This document shows positions 59,301-64,000 of a stretch of 64,000 bases of DNA, piece after piece. This DNA comes from Certhia americana. Taxonomy: Eukaryota; Chordata; Aves; Passeriformes; Certhiidae. The position numbers and the translations under genes were made by a program. The DNA is taken from NCBI GenBank assembly GCA_018697195.1, contig CM031857.1, positions 52,721,471 through 52,785,470 of the forward strand, given 5' to 3'. Below the pieces are notes generated by a model, which was given only the letters and a program-made list of their open reading frames with translations, was not told where the DNA came from and ran no database searches. Within the stretch, counting starts at the first letter, position 1; every line of letters begins with the position of its first letter.

Positions 59301-59625
59301 AATGCATTAAGGAGACAAAGCAAGAAGAACTGACAGTTTTTTAAATTGGTTTTAAATAACAGTTTCTCTCACAAAGGACTGAATCCATACAGGGCACAAA
59401 ATCTGGAGGACAACTAGACAAATAAAGTGAAAGAGCTGTTTGAGTGCCAAAGAGCAGAGATAGAGCTGAGAGCTCAGCAAAGGATACTGCAGGCCGCAGG
59501 CACCGGCACTGGTGCGGTATCCCCCCAGCCGCTGGCCACTCTCCGAGCAGTGCCACGTGAAGTGTTTGTCTTGTCCGGTGCTCAACACCCACTCCATCTC
59601 CAGCACAAACAGAATCATGATGACC
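50351..59625 (-). CDS. WDFY2: WDFY2, WD repeat and FYVE domain-containing protein 2 (last eight coding exons; 5' part outside window)
   Basis: Exons in transcript order are 59625-59488, 58045-57933, 57111-56985, 55106-55001, 52334-52233, 51574-51444, 51137-51029 and 50380-50351. They join in frame with GT-AG introns and encode about 284 residues, the C-terminal 70 percent of a protein of about 400. WDFY2 binds PI3P on early endosomes through its FYVE zinc finger and is reported as a scaffold for AKT and PKC-zeta and in endocytic traffic. The exons hold the middle and later WD40 repeats (GHT...WDI and HxxxV...WNM), then a FYVE domain with four CxxC pairs, then a last WD repeat ending LWDMTPVVS. 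Placement of FYVE between WD repeats 6 and 7 is the family hallmark. Sequence is very close to the human protein. The first exons, covering the N-terminus and the first two WD repeats, must lie beyond 64000. Confidence 0.95.
50381..51028 (-). other. WDFY2 intron before the last exon
   Basis: About 0.65 kb with no recognised element. Confidence 0.8.
51029..51137 (-). CDS. WDFY2: WDFY2 coding exon, seventh WD repeat
   Basis: The acceptor is TTCTTCAG and the donor GTAGGA. It encodes [20 protein letters not shown] and [16 protein letters not shown]. It supplies most of the final beta-propeller blade after the FYVE insertion. Confidence 0.95.
51444..51574 (-). CDS. WDFY2: WDFY2 coding exon, FYVE core
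   Basis: After acceptor CTCCTGCAG it encodes [20 protein letters not shown], then [20 protein letters not shown] and TDEE, with donor GTAAGT. It holds the PI3P-contacting HHCRKCG and RVC motifs and six of the zinc cysteines. With the preceding exon the basic motif reads RQHHCRKCG, with Gln instead of the more usual second basic residue; as I recall, the human protein has the same. Confidence 0.97.
51575..52232 (-). other. WDFY2 intron within the FYVE domain
   Basis: About 0.66 kb; no repeat or other element recognised. The 136-codon plus-strand frame at 51508-51918 overlaps the antisense of the FYVE exon. Confidence 0.8.
52233..52334 (-). CDS. WDFY2: WDFY2 coding exon, FYVE N-terminal part
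   Basis: Exactly 34 codons, [20 protein letters not shown] through KKIGLRQ, with acceptor TATTGCAG and donor GTTTGT. It supplies the WLDSD motif and the first CxxC zinc pair (CQKC). The spacer to the next Cys is long for a FYVE finger, a WDFY2 feature. Confidence 0.96.
52335..55000 (-). other. WDFY2 intron between WD repeat 6 and FYVE
   Basis: About 2.7 kb of unique-looking intron; no mobile element recognised. Confidence 0.75.
55001..55106 (-). CDS. WDFY2: WDFY2 coding exon, sixth WD repeat
   Basis: The acceptor is CTTTTTCAG and the donor GTAGAT. It encodes [20 protein letters not shown] and [15 protein letters not shown]. Confidence 0.95.
55107..56984 (-). other. WDFY2 intron between WD repeats 5 and 6
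   Basis: About 1.9 kb; no mobile element or RNA recognised. Confidence 0.75.
56985..57111 (-). CDS. WDFY2: WDFY2 coding exon, fifth WD repeat
   Basis: The acceptor is CTATTGCAG and the donor GTACGT. It encodes [20 protein letters not shown] and [20 protein letters not shown]. The HSIIMWDI block is a canonical WD repeat end. Confidence 0.96.
57112..57932 (-). other. WDFY2 intron between WD repeats 4 and 5
   Basis: About 0.8 kb with nothing recognised. Confidence 0.75.
57933..58045 (-). CDS. WDFY2: WDFY2 coding exon, fourth WD repeat
   Basis: The acceptor is CCTTCAG and the donor GTAAGG. It encodes [38 protein letters not shown]. The first base completes a Gln codon begun in the previous exon, which fixes the splice site. 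Confidence 0.95.
58465..58522 (+). repeat. 28-30-bp imperfect tandem duplication
   Basis: CCAAACCTGGGGTTTTGCCA at 58465 is followed by the same unit at 58495 lacking two bases (CCAAACCTGGTTATGCCAAA). Both copies end in ATATTTTTG. Confidence 0.85.
58884..59090 (-). other. unassigned coding-like frame in a WDFY2 intron
   Basis: An open frame of about 67 codons preceded by a stop contains [20 protein letters not shown] and [20 protein letters not shown], ending RYKLLG and TGA. Residue use looks like a globular helical protein, not random translation. There is no convincing acceptor or donor around it, so it may be a retrocopy fragment. I do not recognise the parent and cannot exclude chance. 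Confidence 0.25.
59488..59625 (-). CDS. WDFY2: WDFY2 coding exon, third WD repeat
   Basis: The acceptor is CAAAGCAG and the donor GTATCC. It encodes [40 protein letters not shown] and GACGL plus two bases of Gln. It is the first WDFY2 exon in the window on this strand. Confidence 0.94.
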
Positions 59626-61929
59626 CTGCTTTGATGAGCTGAAAGTTAAGCAGACAGACATACAATCACATTGCAGAGAAGTACATGGGGGGCAGACAAC
59701 CACTGCAAATACCAACTGCACCCAACTCCTCCACTCATACTTCCCTACAGAAGCAGCTGGTGTTTAATAATCCTGTTGACATCAGCTTCCATGGAAGCTT
59801 GTAAGGTCCCTGCTCTGCATGTTCAGCATTTGCATGAAGAGTGGATGCAAGACTTAATTCCTTCCATGCCTATTGTAATCATTTATCTTCTACAGCAGCA
59901 CAAGTTTTCCCTATATCATTGTATCATCACTAACAAAGCTGCCACTGTGTAATAGACTTGAGGTTCCATTTAAACTTCCTTTGAGCTAGTTTTTTGACAG
60001 CAGTGAAAATGCCTAAACTGCTGCTCCTCTTGCTGTGAAGTTTTAGTGGATCTGGGCTGTGGTACCCCAGCAAAACGATGAGATACAGCATAGGCACAAA
60101 GCTGCACCAAAGGGAAGTTTCCGCATTAAAAGGTTATTGGAATATAATTTAAACAAAAGAAAATATCACAGATGTGGTAGATGAATAGGAATAAATTTCT
60201 ACTGCTACCAAAATAAAGCCATCAAAATGTTTTCATTGAAACAAGGGCATGCGTACTTGAGTTTTGTATGAATGACCAGCGGGCTTTCTCATGAAGTGTT
60301 GGTTGAGCTGATATTCTAATAAAACAAGTGGCAGGAAAGATATACAGAACTATTCCCAGCTGTAACTTAATGATGAATGTCACACTCCTCAATCTACAGG
60401 CCTACTGGTTTATTACTGTTCTAAGATGCAGCAACATGTGTCACACAAAACAGACTGCTTGCATTTGTTTGTGTAAAAGCTGACACAAAAAAAGACTGAA
60501 TGTGTTCTGAATGTGTTCAGAAACTTAAAAACCAGCCCCAAGCCTCCATCTGAAATGCAGAGAATCTCCTCAGAACAGTACGGGAAGATTGCTGTCTGCC
60601 CTATACAAATATGCAGCATATATGAAAGTTGTGTTCAAAGCCCAGAAGGGGGAACTACCTGTAGGAAAGAAGAGAAGGCTCCCAAGAACCAAGACTGGCC
60701 CATGTCCACACTGCTTTTTCAGACTGAGCTTTCCTGAGCCGAAAAGTGAATAGATGTATTGACACAACTTGCTGTAACAGCGATTGGCAGCTAAACCAAA
60801 GCGTCAGGCATGAACTGTGTCCAGATGCTTTCACTCCTGCCCACTAGAAGAGCTCAGATTTTGGCTGTCACTTCCACACACTTTTACCTTCCAGAAAAAA
60901 GGATGGGGACCATCCAGGAGTCACTTGAACTCTTTCAAATAGATCCCATATCCTCTCTACCTTTGCGTTCTCTGGGAAGAAATTCAGTGGTCCCCTGGGT
61001 GTCTCATGCTTATCTTTACCCATCTGTTGGTCTCTGTGGGAACACCTGCACCAGCCTGTGGAGTGCTGCACTTAGAAAGGGACACGACTGCTGCCACAAG
61101 CACCTCATGGGCTCACAAACCGAATTCCAGGAGCTTGTGTGAACCATCAGTGCCACAGACATACCTATGCATTTCCATGGGATGTGCAAAGCTGGCTGAG
61201 ATCAGACTCAAGGCCTGCACAGGAATGTTTCCTCAGCATGTGGCAAATGCTACTGCTAGTGACAGCTTCTTATGGTTTGAATTAGTTGTGAGGATGGCTG
61301 GCACCACCCAACTCTCCTAAATCTCCTTCTATCTCCTATAACTTCTAAAAGACAGGGCTTGTAACTTTTGGTAGAAGTACTGCCTGTGGATGCTAAGGCA
61401 GCCCGTTCTGGCAAGTAAGGAGTAGGCATTAAAAAATGGTACTTGCCAAGAGGTGAATGGGGTGTACATGACAGCTTTGCTTATCCTCCCTCCCCAAAAA
61501 GAGCTTTCATTCAGCATTCTGTTGTCCACCTGCACGTATTAGCTGGTGCCACCACACACACGCTGATGGCAGATATATCTGAAACAAGTGAAAGTGCACA
61601 GTGTAGACAGTCTATGTAAAGGAGCAAAGAGAAGACAAATGCAAATAGAAAGTCACTTGCCATTAAGAGGGAATTTGACACATGTAAGGCTTAAAGAAGC
61701 AAAATATCAGAAGACTGGAAGCTGACAGAAGAGCAAGGAAGGGGTCTGGGCCCTAGGATTAACATAGGTTCAGCATCTTGAAGTAGCAAACAAAAAGCTG
61801 GTCCTTCATCTATTGAAGATTTGATCACCATTTGTATTCAGGAAAAAAATGTGGAGCAAACAATTCCAAAGCTGCTCATTGGTAACAACAGACGGATGGA
61901 GATGGGATGGATAGAGTGTGAATGTGGTC

Positions 61930-62830
61930 ACTGAACAGAAAAACTCTCAACAGGCACCAGGAAAGAGCAGATCTGTGTAAGCCAGAAGAGAAGAGAGCCA
62001 TTTGTGGGAAAAGATCATGCTGTACAGAAAGAAGGGAGAGAAGCAGCGGAGAGGAGAAGGGCATAGATCCATGTGCAGCTGGAGGGCAGGAGGAAGCAGG
62101 GTGGCTGCTCTCCTCTATGAGAAAGCAGCAGTGAACACTATGCAAAGAGCAGATTGAAGGGAAGATGGAAAGGCTGTGCCCAGGGAAAAGAAGATGCAGC
62201 CAGGAGATGCACAGCAAGATGTCAGCAGAGGAAATGGAGTGCCGCGCTAAAAGCAAAACTCTGAGAAGAATGGCCAGTGCAGAGTCACACAGTGCTGGGG
62301 AAGAAGCTGTTCTGGGGGGTTACAACAGTAAAAAGTATCAGCAAACACCACAATAGAGGTAGAAATTGCCAGGAAGAAAAAAAAGCTTAGCATGAGCAAG
62401 AAAAGGACAAGTGAACAGTCTGTGCTTAGGGGAAAGCAGAAGTAAGGGCATGACATGAGCTGGCCTGAAAGCAGAGGGCCAGGGGGACACCCTTGAAACA
62501 GGCAGGCTGCACAAAGCATGGGGTAGAAGCAGGTCTACAAGTCTGACTAGGCAGAAAAAACATGTGCCAAACAAACAAACAAACAAAACAAAACACTAAA
62601 CCAGGAGTTGTTATCTCATTCAGAGGGAGCATGGCAAGATGGTCCAGTTGCAAGAAGCAATGTAGAGAAGGCCATAAAGAATTGGAAGCAGCAACAGCCA
62701 TATGGACCAGCCTGTGAGGGGCTGGAAGCCAAGGCTGATGAGGAGAGGGAAAAGTTTCTTGCAGGAATGTGCGAGGAGTTGCCCAGGGAGAGAGCAGAGG
62801 TAGTCTACACCTTCAGCTGGTGCTGTGATT
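61930..62830 (+). repeat. purine-rich (A+G) stretch
   Basis: Over about 0.9 kb the plus strand is strongly enriched in A and G with many GAAG, GGAG and AGAA runs, and few pyrimidine clusters. It produces long open frames on the minus strand full of Ser, Leu and Phe, which I regard as composition artefacts. Confidence 0.55.
62572..62597 (+). repeat. CAAA/CAAAA simple repeat
   Basis: Repeated CAAA units (caaacaaacaaacaaa followed by caaaacaaaac). A plain microsatellite. Confidence 0.85.
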
Positions 62831-63876
62831 GAAGAGGACGTGATGATATGAGAGACAGACACACAATTAAAAAAAAATTAATTTCCCAGAGCATCCCAAA
62901 TGACACTGATCAAATGTGCAAATGTGTGCACTACTCCTCCTTATGCAAGAGAATGAGTCAGCGCCTGCAGGAGGCCAATGCCACAAGATCCACCCTGGAG
63001 TCCTGACTAATCCAGTGTCACATCCCCCACCTCTGCATTCAGATCCCTTTCAAGAAATAAGATTTCACAACTTCATACAGTGTTGCAGCAAAATCTCCAC
63101 AGAGCAAGTCTAGCCATGTACACTGCCAAGGCCAGGCTCCATAAGCCACCAGACCTGGCTGCACACCCCTACCAAGACCAAAGCAGAACCTATCCACATG
63201 CTGTCATTCTCTGTCACCAGAAGATCATTTGACCAACATATTCATGGCTTTTCAAGACAAAGTAAATATTCTTTAATCACTACAGCAGCCTCAGCTATTT
63301 ATAATATCTTGTTGTGGAAGATAATCAATAGCCCACCAGTCACTGGGCAAGAGCTCTGCTGACCATTTACAAAGCTAGCAAACACAAAACAAGCCAGCAT
63401 GATTCAGCTAAAGCCACTTAGTAGGTTAAATAAAATTATTTACTCACCCTAAAATACTTTTGAAGAACATAAAGGTCTTACTTGAAAATTTCAAGCAAAA
63501 CTTTTTAAAAGTAAGACTTTTAACAAATAAACCTCTAGAAGGCTACCATATCCAACAAAACCATCTGTTCCTTTTTATTTTTCCTTGCCCAGGGTTTTGC
63601 CAATATGCATCTCACTTTTATAATTTTTCTCCAGCACTCCAGCACGGGTCCAGCCAAGCCCAAGGACCAGGCAGAGGGGGTGCCACCTCCTTCACCAACA
63701 CCTGATGTGAAGAGTGGAGAATCCAGGAGCATGTCTTTTTGGAGGGAGGTGTTGGGACAAGGAGCAGGCAGCCCCAGGTCACTGGTGCACTGAAAACAGT
63801 GGGGAATCTCCTTGGGCTTTTTGATTTTTTCCTGCCTTGCACAGAAAACTGTTCACTGCAATTGTGCAGGTATGTG

Positions 63877-64000
63877 CAGTGAGACAGTGGCACAGGATGC
63901 ACAGAGAAGTTGTGAATGCCCCATTTCTGGAAGTGTTCAAGTTCAGATTGGATGGGGCGTTGGGAATCTGGTCTAGTGGAAGGTGTCCCTGCCCATGGCA
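63877..64000 (+). mobile_element. CR1 LINE 3' fragment, cut by the window end
   Basis: GTGAGACAGTGGCACAGGAT, then GAAGTTGTGAATGCCCCATT, TTCTGGAAGTGTTCAAGTTC and TCTAGTGGAAGGTGTCCCTG are consecutive CR1 3' blocks. The element continues past base 64000. Confidence 0.92.

Larger units (their letters stand above)
58046..59487 (-). other. WDFY2 intron between WD repeats 3 and 4
   Basis: About 1.4 kb. It contains an imperfect tandem duplication near 58465-58522 and an unassigned coding-like frame near 58884-59090. Confidence 0.75.
59626..63876 (-). other. WDFY2 intron extending beyond the window
   Basis: I searched the minus strand for the exons that precede the third WD repeat and found none, so this intron continues past 64000. 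It includes a purine-rich stretch at about 61930-62830 and a CAAA-type simple repeat at 62572-62597. Confidence 0.7.

Noticed and set aside
61876..62862. Several overlapping minus-strand frames of 80-126 codons rich in Ser, Leu and Phe
   Set aside because: They arise from purine-rich plus-strand composition; no splice sites or family motifs, and WDFY2 has no such exon.

Overview
This window is vertebrate nuclear DNA, most likely from a bird and plausibly a passerine. Two multi-exon genes with GT-AG introns lie in a background of CR1 LINE fragments and LTRs that resemble avian ERVL-type solo LTRs. The gene order (a TMEM272-like gene, then DHRS12, then WDFY2 in tail-to-tail orientation) agrees with the order I remember for human 13q14.3. 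The species call is inference from repeat type and gene similarity; no search was run.

Layout. Bases 1-2570 hold the 3' end of a plus-strand TMEM272-like gene, of which only the last coding exon is in the window. Bases 2587-13560 are intergenic, with one CR1 3' fragment, one 594-bp LTR with a nearby CR1 tail, and a long A-tract. A CpG island at about 13560-14240 marks the promoter and first exon of DHRS12. DHRS12 runs on the plus strand to 39600 in ten coding exons (972 nt, 323 residues). Its intron 3 carries a nested block: a CR1 with both 5' and 3' portions, split by an LTR that itself contains an antisense 5S rRNA pseudogene. Intron 5 (9.3 kb) contains a small CpG-rich patch with a CRE/ATF-like site.

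Bases 39870-49300 form the convergent intergenic/3'UTR interval, with two antisense CR1 fragments, a 45-bp tandem duplication and one unassigned coding-like relic on the minus strand. From 59625 down to 50351 the minus strand carries eight coding exons of WDFY2: the later WD40 repeats, the FYVE zinc finger and the final WD repeat. The 5' exons of WDFY2 lie beyond base 64000; the rest of the window is intron ending in another CR1 fragment.

The two main genes are not known to act in one pathway. DHRS12 is a short-chain dehydrogenase/reductase with an intact cofactor motif, NNAG motif and YxxxK pair. WDFY2 is an endosomal PI3P-binding WD40/FYVE protein. I found no convincing new multi-gene system. 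The most unusual items are the CR1/LTR/5S nest, a perfect D-box consensus about 50 bp from the DHRS12 start codon, the intronic CpG patch, and two unassigned coding-like stretches on the minus strand.
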